Positions 1 to 5,840 of a stretch of DNA of 10,291 bases are shown here, one piece after another. Each line of letters begins with the position of its first letter. Positions within the stretch are counted from its first letter, which is position 1. This stretch comes from Chromera velia (Eukaryota; Sar; Chromeraceae): NCBI GenBank assembly GCA_018398765.1, contig JAHBMJ010003602.1, positions 1 through 10,291 on the forward strand. The letters run 5' to 3'. A program made the translations under genes and the position numbers. The notes under the pieces are model-generated. The model was not told the DNA's origin. It was given only the letters and a program-made list of their open reading frames with translations, and did not search any database.

Positions 1-108
1 TTATTATGCATGTGTGCAGCTAGATTGATGCGTATGCTGTCAACATGTCTATTTGGGTGTGTACACAAACGAAGATGCGCTGAAACATTTCTCCCTGCAT
101 GGATGCAG

Positions 109-201
109 ATTCACGTCGAAGTGCGCGACTCGATGAACTTCGTTCTGACAGAAGGCGACGGTCTGATTGACCTCGCAGAGAATCTGGAATGGACCTCTCA
201 G
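109..201 (+). CDS. Internal exon 1 of the split acidic repeat protein gene (5' partial)
   Basis: This is a 93-base, 31-codon open exon, phase 0 at both ends. It follows a pyrimidine-containing acceptor ending ATGCAG (103-108) and is followed by CAG|GTGATT (donor at 202). The peptide begins IHVEVRD and ends LEWTSQ, a mixed acidic sequence quite unlike the low-complexity DNA around it. The reading frame is open upstream to position 10, but the ATGCAG acceptor matches those of later exons, so I start it at 109 rather than at an upstream ATG. The real start codon lies outside the window. It is joined in phase to the exon at 1169. Function is unknown; the case for coding rests on codon-like composition plus clean splice sites at both ends. 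Confidence 0.5.
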
Positions 202-215
202 GTGATTTCATTGGG

Positions 216-716
216 CTCTCTCTCTCTCTCCCTCTCTGTCTCTCTCTCTTGCTCTTTTATTTCTTCTGCTTGCTTGTTTGACTGTAATTTCTCTTGTCTT
301 TCGTCTGACTGGATGGCGGGGGTCAATGGGACCGCACCTTTCACTTTTTTGTGGCCTCCTTGTTCGTAGCATTTTTCTGGCTTTCTGCGTTTCTTTTGTT
401 TTTCCTTGTCTTTCTCTTCCTTCCTCCCTCCCTTCCTTCCTCCCTCCCTCCCTCCCTCCCTTCCTTCCTTCCTTGCTTTCTTGCTTGCTTGCTTTCTTGC
501 TTGCTTTCTTGCTTGCTTGCTTGTTCTTTCTTTCATTCTTTTTCTTTTTCTTTCGTTCGTTCTTTCGTTCTTTCATTCTTTCGTAGATGTTTGTTTGTCT
601 GTTTGTTTGTTTGTTTGTCTGTTTCTTTCTTTCTTTCTTTCTTTCTTTCTTTCCTTCCTTCCTTCCTTCCTTCTTTCTTTCTTTCTTTCTTTCTTTGTTT
701 GTTTGCTTGCCCTTCA
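216..716 (+). repeat. Pyrimidine-rich microsatellite block inside intron 1
   Basis: Successive simple repeats are (CT)n, (TTCC)n, (CTTG)n, (TTTC)n and (GTTT)n. Two stretches are pure pyrimidine: 409-474 (66 nt) and 622-696 (75 nt). Between 372 and 715 the plus strand holds only four adenines (535, 575, 585, 587). The block lies in the intron between the exons at 109 and 1169, so on the transcript it would be an unusually long polypyrimidine region. Confidence 0.9.
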
Positions 717-1040
717 ACTGTTGCTCGTCACTCTGATTGTCTCTTTGAATGGACCTACCTCCTCCTCGATTTGCTGCACCCACACTGCCTCCCCCCCTCA
801 CAACGTTGTCCTGCCCTTTCTCCTTCTCTTTGCCCAATGCATTCCATGCATACGGCTGCCATTCGAACGAACGCTTTGGTCATTGATCGTGTATGCGTTC
901 TCCTTTTTTTTCTCTGTATATTTGGACGTGTATGCGTTCTCCCCTCGATCGATCGATCATCCAGGAACCTGCATGCCTCCCTCTCTTTCTGCATGTCTCC
1001 CTGCTTGCTTTCGTATGAGTGAGTGAGTGAGTGAGTGAGT
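717..1040 (+). other. Intron 1 remainder, no gene seen
   Basis: This is unique-looking intronic sequence with pyrimidine bias, a (GATC)-type run near 947-957 and a TGCATGC motif at 970. It ends in a GAGT repeat (about 1017-1043) that leads into the degenerate exon-edge copy. Open frames here are low in complexity and lack a convincing pair of splice sites. Confidence 0.5.
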
Positions 1041-1080
1041 GAGAATGCAGGACGAACAGTAGAAAGACAATTACGCAGGA
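1041..1080 (+). pseudogene. Degenerate upstream copy of the exon-2 5' edge, with an in-frame stop
   Basis: GAGAATGCAG|GACGAACAG (acceptor plus first codons) is repeated 118 bp before the real exon 2 start at 1169. In this copy the third codon is followed by TAG (1060-1062), whereas the downstream copy reads CTG, so it cannot be used as the coding exon in this frame. The similarity continues to TTACGCAG. The acceptor itself is intact, so it could compete as a decoy splice site. Confidence 0.75.
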
Positions 1081-1081
1081 T

Positions 1082-1137
1082 GCATTCATTTTGGACGTAT
1101 GTATATATGTATGTATGTATGTATGTAAAATGAATGC
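1082..1137. repeat. 56-bp hairpin element with 11-bp terminal inverted repeats
   Basis: GCATTCATTTT (1082-1092) and AAAATGAATGC (1127-1137) are perfect inverted repeats. They enclose a (TATG)n-rich loop. The element lies between the decoy copy and the real copy of the exon-2 5' edge. Its right part (TATG run, then AAAATGAATGCTTTCT and GTATGAG) reappears in the spacers at about 1318-1365 and 1439-1486. Confidence 0.7.
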
Positions 1138-1168
1138 TTTCTTTCTGTATGAGTGAGTGAGAATGCAG

Positions 1169-1282
1169 GACGAACAGCTGAACGAGAATTACGCAGCACA
1201 AACAGAAGGCCTGAGTGCGCCTGCATTGGGAGTGATGAACTTCATGAGCGAAATCGTGGAGAGATGGGACTACCGGACAGCC
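1169..1282 (+). CDS. Exon 2 of the split acidic repeat protein gene
   Basis: This exon has 38 codons, phase 0 at both ends, after acceptor GAATGCAG (1161-1168). The peptide begins DEQLNENYAAQ and ends VERWDYRTA. The donor is taken as GTGGGT at 1283. The last 39 bases plus the donor are repeated twice downstream (1361-1408 and 1482-1529), so any of three identical donors could be used; using a later copy would add spacer codons. It joins the exon at 109 in phase. The next exon (2141) is not in phase with this donor unless its acceptor lies at 2165 or an exon between them is missing. Confidence 0.5.
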
Positions 1283-1529
1283 GTGGGTCGCAATACATAC
1301 ATACATATACATAATTGTGTGTATGTATGTATGTATGTATGTAGAATGAATACTTTCTGTATGAGCGAAATCGTGGAGAGATGGGACTACCGGACAGCCG
1401 TGGGTCGCGATACATACATAAATATACATAATTGTGTGTGCGTATGTATGTATGTATGTATGTAGAATGAATACTTTCTGTATGAGCGAAATCGTGGAGA
1501 GATGGGACTACCGGACAGCCGTGGGTCGC
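1244..1529 (+). repeat. Tandem array A: exon-2 3' edge in three copies with a TATG hairpin spacer
   Basis: A 48-bp segment running from ATGAGCGAAATCG through the donor to GTGGGTCGC occurs at 1244-1291, 1361-1408 and 1482-1529, at periods of 117 and 121 bp. The first copy is the real exon end. The spacers start as AATACATAC or GATACATAC, pass an AATTGTGTG loop and end in (TATG)n then TAGAATGAATACTTTCTG. The ATACAT and ATGTAT runs can pair into a hairpin. Confidence 0.9.
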
Positions 1530-1600
1530 TGTTGCCTGCCTCTCCCTATCACTTGCTTTTCCCCCTCTCTCAATAAAATAAATTCCATCCAACCTAGCTC
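1530..1600 (+). other. Short unique intronic stretch between arrays A and B
   Basis: A pyrimidine-rich stretch follows the third exon-edge copy, then CAATAAAATAAA at about 1571, an A-rich string that resembles a polyadenylation signal. It lies inside the gene, so it is probably incidental. Confidence 0.4.
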
Positions 1601-1869
1601 GCACTCTTGCATTAACGCCCTGTTGTCCAACCTATGTGTGTATGTATCACTTGCTTTTCGATGAACGCCCTGTTGTCGCAATACATAATTGTGTGCATGT
1701 ATGTATGTATGTAGAACGCTTGCACTCTTGCATTAACGCCCTGTTGTCCAACCTATGTGTGTATGTATCACTTGCTTTTCGATGAACGCCCTGTTGTCGC
1801 AATACATAATTGTGTGCATGTATGTATGTATGTAGAACGCTTGCACTCTTGCATTAACGCCCTGTTGTC
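1601..1869 (+). repeat. Tandem array B: 121-bp unit, about 2.2 copies
   Basis: GCACTCTTGCATTAACGCCC starts at 1601, 1722 and 1843, an exact 121-bp period; the last copy stops after 27 bases. Each unit contains the 14-mer AACGCCCTGTTGTC twice. The second of these is followed by GCAATACATAATTGTGTG, then (TATG)n and TAGAA, the same spacer core as in array A. Arrays A and B therefore share an element although their flanking cargo differs. Confidence 0.9.
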
Positions 1870-2140
1870 GATGCATTTGCTTGACCCAAGAAAGCATGTA
1901 CGGAATCCTGTGACTGAATTTACAGAAAGAATTCACAAAGTGCCTTTCCAGCTGTCTGCCTCCCGTCCCAGCCGTCACTTTCATGTCTTGATCCAATGAT
2001 GAATTGATGAATAGATCAATTCAACGCTTGTTTGTTTGTTTGTTTGTTGGTTTGTTTGTCTGTTTGTTTGTTTGTTTGTTGGATTCAATGATTGATGGAT
2101 GGATTGCAACCGGATGACAAACGAATTGACAATGACGCAG
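1870..2140 (+). other. Intron 2 remainder with GTTT and GATG/TGAT simple repeats
   Basis: The stretch 1870-1999 is open in one frame but has no clear acceptor-donor pair. A (GTTT)n block spans about 2027-2080, followed by GATTGATGGATGG-type repeats. The acceptor GACGCAG of the next exon ends at 2140. An unrecognised small exon here would repair the phase mismatch between the exons at 1169 and 2141. Confidence 0.45.
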
Positions 2141-2370
2141 ATCGACGGCAACCTTCTTCTACGAGTGCCTTGACGTCTCCTCGATGACCTCTCTGGGCAT
2201 GCTCAGTTTGTCAAAGACCCTCTCCCCCCTCTGCACATGCCCTCCAAATGGGGTCGCCCTCATCTCAGCAGAAGCCTCCATGGTGGGGGGGGACCGAATC
2301 GTCGTCAATGTAGACACGTCGTCGTGCGGAGGGGAGCTGCCCTTTGACTCCCTCACCTTCTCACTTAGGA
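2141..2370 (+). CDS. Exon 3 of the split acidic repeat protein gene
   Basis: The open frame starts at base 2142 (base 2141 completes a codon from upstream) and gives about 76 codons beginning STATFFYECLDV and ending SLR; both other frames stop early. The donor is set at GTCAGT (2371), the same hexamer used by exon 4. The exon then ends with one base, A, which joins AT of exon 4 to make Asn, so phase is kept. The acceptor is GACGCAG at 2134-2140. An alternative AG at 2164-2165, after CCTTCTTCTACG, would start at a Cys codon in phase 0 and match exon 2. It contains a VGGDRIVVNVDTSSCGG segment, the first of the recurring strand-Cys-Gly motifs. Pfam-level identity is not recognised. Confidence 0.65.
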
Positions 2371-2398
2371 GTCAGTCAGTCAGTCAGTCAGTCAGTGT
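2371..2398 (+). repeat. (GTCA)n microsatellite overlapping the exon-3 donor
   Basis: GTCA is repeated six times directly after codon SLR. Several identical GTCAGT donor hexamers are therefore stacked four bases apart, so a shift of donor register changes phase. A GTAAGT at 2421 is a stronger donor by consensus, but it lies after an in-frame TGA at 2406. Confidence 0.8.
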
Positions 2399-2671
2399 AT
2401 CATTTTGAGTCTTTGAGGAAGTAAGTACTTGAGCAACTGTTCAAGGATAGATGAGCAGCTGAGTGGGTGCGGTCTCGATTGATCACTTCAATCAGTTTTT
2501 TTTTTTCGGCTTTATTGGATTTCTCCTGCAACCACTAGTGGAATCTGGTCTCGTTCCTGACCTCGACTCTTCTGTTTCGACCTCGCTCCGTTCCACTTCT
2601 ACATGCAGGTATGTGCATCAAACATGCGTTGTCAATGCATGCATTCTGCCTCCGCCTAGCTGTGTCTGCAG
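2399..2671 (+). other. Intron 3, unique part
   Basis: This intron includes a T run near 2497, pyrimidine-rich sequence, CAG|GTATGT at about 2609 and a TGCATGCA palindrome at 2636-2643. A possible small exon ending at that donor does not match the phase of its neighbours, so it is not called. Confidence 0.4.
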
Positions 2672-2713
2672 ATTCTACCGACTCCACGACCTTCCCGCTG
2701 GACCCCCCCTCCC
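2669..2713 (+). pseudogene. Upstream partial copy of the exon-4 5' edge
   Basis: TGCAG|ATTCTACCGACTCC and the following bases, to GACCCCCCCTCCC, match the first 40 or so bases of the exon starting at 2791. The shift is 119 bp. After CTCCC the copy runs into TTCTTTTTCTTC instead of coding sequence. The acceptor is intact, so it is another decoy. The spacer to the true exon again contains ATACA runs followed by TATGTATGTATG. Confidence 0.85.
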
Positions 2714-2790
2714 TTCTTTTTCTTCTTTTAATACAGAATATACATACAGAATTACATACAGAATAAATGAATTTATGTATGTATGTGCAG

Positions 2791-2963
2791 ATTCTACCGA
2801 CTCCACGACCTTCCCGCTGGACCCCCCCTCCCTGCTTGGAGGTGGGGAGACCCAGCTGACTGCACTTCTTGTCACGAACGGACAGGACGTCCCTGAGGGC
2901 CCCGAGGTCGAGGTGGTGGTCTTGGCCTGTGATGGCACAGAGGTGTCCATTCCTGTTAGCAGG
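2791..2963 (+). CDS. Exon 4 of the split acidic repeat protein gene
   Basis: Acceptor TATGTGCAG ends at 2790. The exon starts with AT (phase 1), giving Asn with the last base of exon 3. The peptide reads STDSTTFPLDPPSLL onward, through VEVVVLACDG, to PVSR. It ends AGG|GTCAGT (donor at 2964) in phase 0, which matches exon 5. VEVVVLACDG is the second strand-Cys-x-Gly motif. Both edges of this exon are duplicated in the flanking introns (2669-2713 and 3001-3051). It is the best-supported internal exon, because both phases and both splice motifs agree with its neighbours. Confidence 0.75.
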
Positions 2964-3000
2964 GTCAGTCATTTGTTCATGTATTCTTTTTCATACACGT

Positions 3001-3051
3001 CTTGGCCTGTGATGGCACAGAGGTGTCCATTCCTGTTAGCAGGGTCAGTCA
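3001..3051 (+). pseudogene. Downstream copy of the exon-4 3' edge including its donor
   Basis: CTTGGCCTGTGATGGCACAG through AGCAGGGTCAGTCA repeats 2921-2971 with an 80-bp shift and no visible change. It is intronic if the first donor is used, and it carries an identical GTCAGT donor. The 29-bp spacer contains a run of T/C and ATACACG. Confidence 0.9.
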
Positions 3052-3487
3052 GACTGAGTCAGCTTGCGGCCGTAATTAAGACTTCTCTGCCTGTCGGATA
3101 TCCAGTTAACTGTTTCGGCATTAATTTTGGACACTGCTTTCAGAAGCTACAGCCGGTATGCAGGCGGGCGGGTGGAAAGAATTCGCCGCTGTATGCGAAG
3201 CTAGCTGGCTGTTGTGAGTATGCACAGAATGTAGAAAGGAATTTAACTCCTTTCCGATTCGCGCTTGTGTGTCGGCCCTCCTGAATTCCTTCCAAGTTGC
3301 TCGTTGCGAGGACGTCTGTGGAAGTGGAGCCCATCCGTCAACTCTTCAAATCTGTCTGTCTGCTTATCTGTCTGCATCACCCGCTTTCTTTTTGTTGCTT
3401 CTTCTGCTCTGACTGCACGCTGATGGAGACGGGATGCATCTTCTGCTCTTCTGCATTGGCTGTGTCCATAATGGAGAGAGGATGCAG
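3052..3487 (+). other. Intron 4 remainder
   Basis: No gene is called. About 3100-3330 is more balanced in composition than the other introns. It has an open minus-strand frame of about 64 codons (3140-3334) with no recognised domain; it could be an old transposon scrap. The part from 3340 on is pyrimidine-rich with TCTGTCTG repeats and leads to acceptor AGGATGCAG at 3487. Confidence 0.35.
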
Positions 3488-3656
3488 ATCACTCCAGGAA
3501 CGCTGATTGACGGAGACCCTCTGACGACCGTGTGGGAGTCGAACGATCGCACGCCGTCCTCGGCTACCACCACAGGGCGTTTCGAGGCAGACCTGACTCT
3601 ATGCGAGGGCCCCGTGGATCCGATCGACTCGTCCAACATCGTGTTCATGGACTCGG
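3488..3656 (+). CDS. Exon 5 of the split acidic repeat protein gene
   Basis: The acceptor is GGATGCAG and the start is phase 0. The peptide runs from ITPGTLIDGDPLTTVWESN, through GRFEADLTLCEGP, to SSNIVFMDS. The exon ends TCGG|GTGGGG with one base (G), which joins GT of the terminal exon to make Gly (reading MDSGGTIST). FEADLTLCEG is the third strand-Cys-x-Gly motif. The GC-rich exon is sharply bounded by T-rich introns. Its donor is followed by a long G run (3657-3670) that could slow splicing or sequencing polymerase. Confidence 0.75.
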
Positions 3657-4016
3657 GTGGGGGGGGCGGGGGCTTCTGCCTGCAGTTCCGTCTTTTTGTC
3701 TCCTTTTCTGCTGTAGAGTCAATCACGGGAAGACGGTCCTTGTTTTGACATTCCGTGTCATTTTTCTTTCCTTGAACATGCACCTTCTCACTGAGGACTT
3801 TTGTGGAAAAGGGGTTGTACACTTTTTTTAATTTTGTTTTGAAGAGCGAAGCGGCACTGCATGGGGTGTGTTCATCGCAGCTTCTTTTATGCCTTCCTGC
3901 TCTTCTGCGCACTTTTTGTTAACATCTTTGAATGGAAACGAGTGAGGGTGTGTTGGAAGACACAGCTTTTGACTTTCTCGCAGAAAGAATCTCTCCTATC
4001 CCTCTGTCGCTCCATG

Positions 4017-4019
<3 letters not shown>

Positions 4020-4106
<87 letters not shown>
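4020..4106 (+). repeat. (CT)n(GT)n compound microsatellite before the terminal exon
   Basis: CT and GT dinucleotide runs end just before TATGTCCAG, the acceptor at 4111. They therefore form the polypyrimidine/GT tract of the 3' splice site. The second gene copy has a shorter version at 5462-5511. Confidence 0.95.
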
Positions 4107-4107
<1 letters not shown>

Positions 4108-4111
4108 CCAG

Positions 4112-4362
4112 GTGGCACGATCTCTACGACCGATGCGATGCTGGAGAATTTCATTGAGTCCTCTGGAAAGGGAACCTTCGCCTTCACCGTCCCCGACGCC
4201 GACGCATTCGACCTCGGAGAGACCTACACGCTGACTGTAACGGTGTGCGGCGGCGACCCCCAAATTCTGGACCCCTTTCCGATCGCCAACGGGACCGCCA
4301 ACGCCATGATGACAGGGGGGGACTTCGATATTCCCGACTTGCCTCCCATCCCATCGATTTGA
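4112..4362 (+). CDS. Terminal exon 6a of the split acidic repeat protein gene
   Basis: Acceptor GTCCAG ends at 4111. GT (4112-4113) completes Gly from exon 5. The frame continues through ISTTDAMLENF, a Lys-Gly-rich turn, then YTLTVTVCGGDP (the fourth strand-Cys-Gly motif). It ends in a proline-rich tail, DLPPIPSI, and TGA at 4360-4362. There is no transmembrane or GPI-like hydrophobic C terminus, so the end of the protein is probably soluble. YTLTVTVCGG resembles the last strand of PKD/REJ- or Ig-like beta-sandwich modules, but this is only a visual resemblance. An upstream Cys-Val run in the same frame is the GT microsatellite and is not coding. Confidence 0.75.
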
Positions 4363-4404
4363 TTCATTTAACTGCTTTCCATCATTATCGAGTCCTCGCC
4401 TGAT

Positions 4405-5162
4405 GTGTGTGTGTGTATGATATGTGAAATGTACAGGGAGGTCTGGGGAAAGGTAGACGGGGACTCTTTGCGTTTTCGGGAGGACGCTGGGGTAAAGCAA
4501 GGTGATGCTCTCTCTCCCATTCTCTTTCTTATCTATATCAATGACCTTCCCCGTGTGTGTTCAGTTAGTAAGAACGAGGGGGCCGTAGACAGAGAAGCAG
4601 AGGGAGCAGGATGGTCAGACAGCAGAATGGGGGAGGGCAGCGTCGAGGAGCCCGAGAGAGAGCCCGAACCTGTCCTCCTTGACAACTGCATCTTAGGCAG
4701 TCTGGGGTATGCGGATGATCTCTGTTTCCTTGCTCATTCCGTCTCAGATCTGCAAAAGAAGTTCTCAGCCTTGGAAGGGTATTGCAAGGAATGGGGATTG
4801 ACTGTGAACTTAAAGAAAACGAAAATCTTGCGTCTGTCTGCCTTGGCTCTGGGGCAGTCTGCAGGTAGAGTCATGTATGGTGGGAGGGAAGTTGAATGGA
4901 CATCCGAATACAAATATCTGGGGTGTGTTTTCGTTGAAGGGGGGTGCTTGAACAAGACAATTGAGTCCCGTATTGCTTCTGCTTCGCGGGCTCTGGGAGG
5001 GGTAATTGGGTTGATTGCGAGCATGGGCCCGCTCAGCATTGACGCGCAGGTAACAGTCTTTAGAGCCTGCTGGACCCCCGTAGCGCTCTACTGCCTTGAA
5101 TGTCTGCCAGTGCGGGATGCAGACCTGCTCGCTCTTGATGCTTTGCAGCTTCGGTTTGCCCG
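4405..5162 (+). pseudogene. Non-LTR retrotransposon reverse transcriptase fragment
   Basis: An uninterrupted reading frame runs to the N at 5163. In order it carries the template-grip motif GVKQGDALSPILF (bases about 4489-4527), an acidic insert of roughly 40 residues, the catalytic YADD (4708-4719), WGLTVNLKKTK (about 4792-4824), EYKYLGCVF and a thumb-like region with IASASRALGG and VFRACW. This order is standard for LINE-type reverse transcriptases. The first catalytic Asp (motif A), the fingers and any endonuclease are missing on the left. The right side is cut at the N, so the element is dead as seen. No poly-A or target-site duplication is visible. The frame has stayed open, which points to a young fragment. 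The clade cannot be assigned by eye. Confidence 0.85.
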
Positions 5163-5163
5163 N
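5163..5163. other. Single ambiguous base at a duplication boundary
   Basis: The only N in the window falls exactly between the end of the reverse transcriptase fragment and the first base of the second duplication copy. It looks like a zero-length scaffold gap or a collapsed contig junction rather than a miscalled base. Confidence 0.8.
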
Positions 5164-5459
5164 AATCACGGGAAGACGGTCCTTGTTTTGACATTCCGTG
5201 TCATTTTTCTTTCCTTGAACATGCACCTTCTCACTGAGGACTTTTGTGGAAAAGGGGTTGTACACTTTTTTTTATTTTGTTTTGAAGAGCGAAGCGGCAC
5301 TGCATGGGGTTTGTTCATCGCAGCTTCTTTTGTGCCTTCCTGCTCTTCTGCGCACTTTTTGTTAACATCTTTGAATAGAAACGAGTGAGGGTGTATTGAA
5401 AGACACAGCTTTTGACTTTCTCGCAGAAAGAATCTCTCCTATCCCTCTGTCGCTCCATG

Positions 5460-5494
<35 letters not shown>

Positions 5495-5809
5495 GTGTGT
5501 GTGTGTGTGTGTCCAGGTGGCACGATCTCTACGACCGACGCGATGCTGGAGAATTTCATTGAGTCCTCTGGAAAGGGAACCTTCGCCTTCACCGTCCCCG
5601 ACGCCGACGCATTCGACCTCGGAGAGACCTACACGCTGACTGTAACGGTGTGCGGCGGCGACCCCCAAATTCTGGACCCCTTTCCGATCGCCAACGGGAC
5701 CGCCAACGCCATGATGACAGGGGGCGACTTCGATATTCCTGACTTGCCTCCCATCCCATCCATTTGATTCATTCAACTGCTTTCCATCATTATCGAGTCC
5801 TCGCCTGAT
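5164..5809 (+). repeat. Segmental duplication, copy 2
   Basis: This is the second copy of 3721-4404. It lacks exon 5 and the exon-5 donor, so on its own it is only an acceptor plus terminal exon. Unlike copy 1, it continues past CGCCTGAT into (TGAT)n and a 3' flank that is itself repeated. Confidence 0.9.
5517..5767 (+). CDS. Duplicate terminal exon 6b
   Basis: This is a 251-base copy of exon 6a with the same acceptor context (GTGTCCAG), frame and TGA. I see four base differences from 4112-4362 (GAT/GAC, GGG/GGC, CCC/CCT, TCG/TCC), all at third positions and all silent, so the encoded peptide is identical. It could act as an alternative terminal exon to exon 5's donor at 3657 if 6a is skipped, or it may be the original 3' end while 6a plus the reverse transcriptase is the insertion. 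A haplotype or assembly duplicate is equally possible. Confidence 0.55.
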
Positions 5810-5835
5810 TGATTGATTGATTGATTGATTGATAT
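5806..5835 (+). repeat. (TGAT)n microsatellite, unit 1
   Basis: About seven TGAT repeats follow the CGCCTGAT that ends the segmental duplication. The same run recurs at about 6147-6176 in the second 341-bp unit. Copy 1 of the segmental duplication has GTGTGTGTG at this point instead, so its breakpoint sits in simple repeat sequence. Confidence 0.9.
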
Positions 5836-5840
5836 GTTCC

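Larger units (their letters stand above)
3721..4404 (+). repeat. Segmental duplication, copy 1 (intron 5 part plus terminal exon plus 3' flank)
   Basis: This copy matches 5164-5809 at high identity, from AATCACGGGAAGACGG to CGAGTCCTCGCCTGAT. The main length difference is the (CT)n(GT)n tract (longer here, with interrupting GTATG). I count about six base changes across the 290 or so intronic bases before the microsatellite. The 5' end of the homology in copy 2 coincides exactly with the N at 5163. Confidence 0.9.

Noticed and set aside
198-1026. Long open frames over the pyrimidine block (Ser/Leu/Phe-rich on plus, Lys/Glu/Arg-rich on minus)
   Set aside because: They are translations of simple repeats with no mixed-composition segment or splice signal; the block sits inside an intron.
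1017-1043. Telomere-like (GAGT)n
   Set aside because: It is a short internal tetranucleotide run, partly copied at 1151-1162; it is not a known telomere repeat.
755-1604. Minus-strand frames with Tyr-Ile-His-Thr repeats and a recurring CPVVPSLHDFAH-like segment
   Set aside because: They are the antisense of array A and its TATG spacers. The sense strand has a better exon model with splice sites.
2531-2609. Possible small exon ending at a strong CAG|GTATGT
   Set aside because: Its end phase does not match exon 4, and the same CAG also reads as an acceptor. It is kept as intron.
2463-3284. A 273-codon plus-strand frame
   Set aside because: It crosses exon 4 and both edge copies with intron sequence and T runs. 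In exon 4 itself it uses the frame that fits neither neighbouring exon.
4054-4111. In-frame Cys-Val repeat upstream of exon 6a as part of the protein
   Set aside because: It is the GT microsatellite of the 3' splice site. The copy at 5462-5511 differs in length, and exon 5 joins in phase at 4112.
5163-5388. Continuation of the reverse transcriptase frame past the N
   Set aside because: Sequence after the N is intron 5 of the duplicated gene (matches 3721 onward), so the apparent fusion is an artefact of the join.
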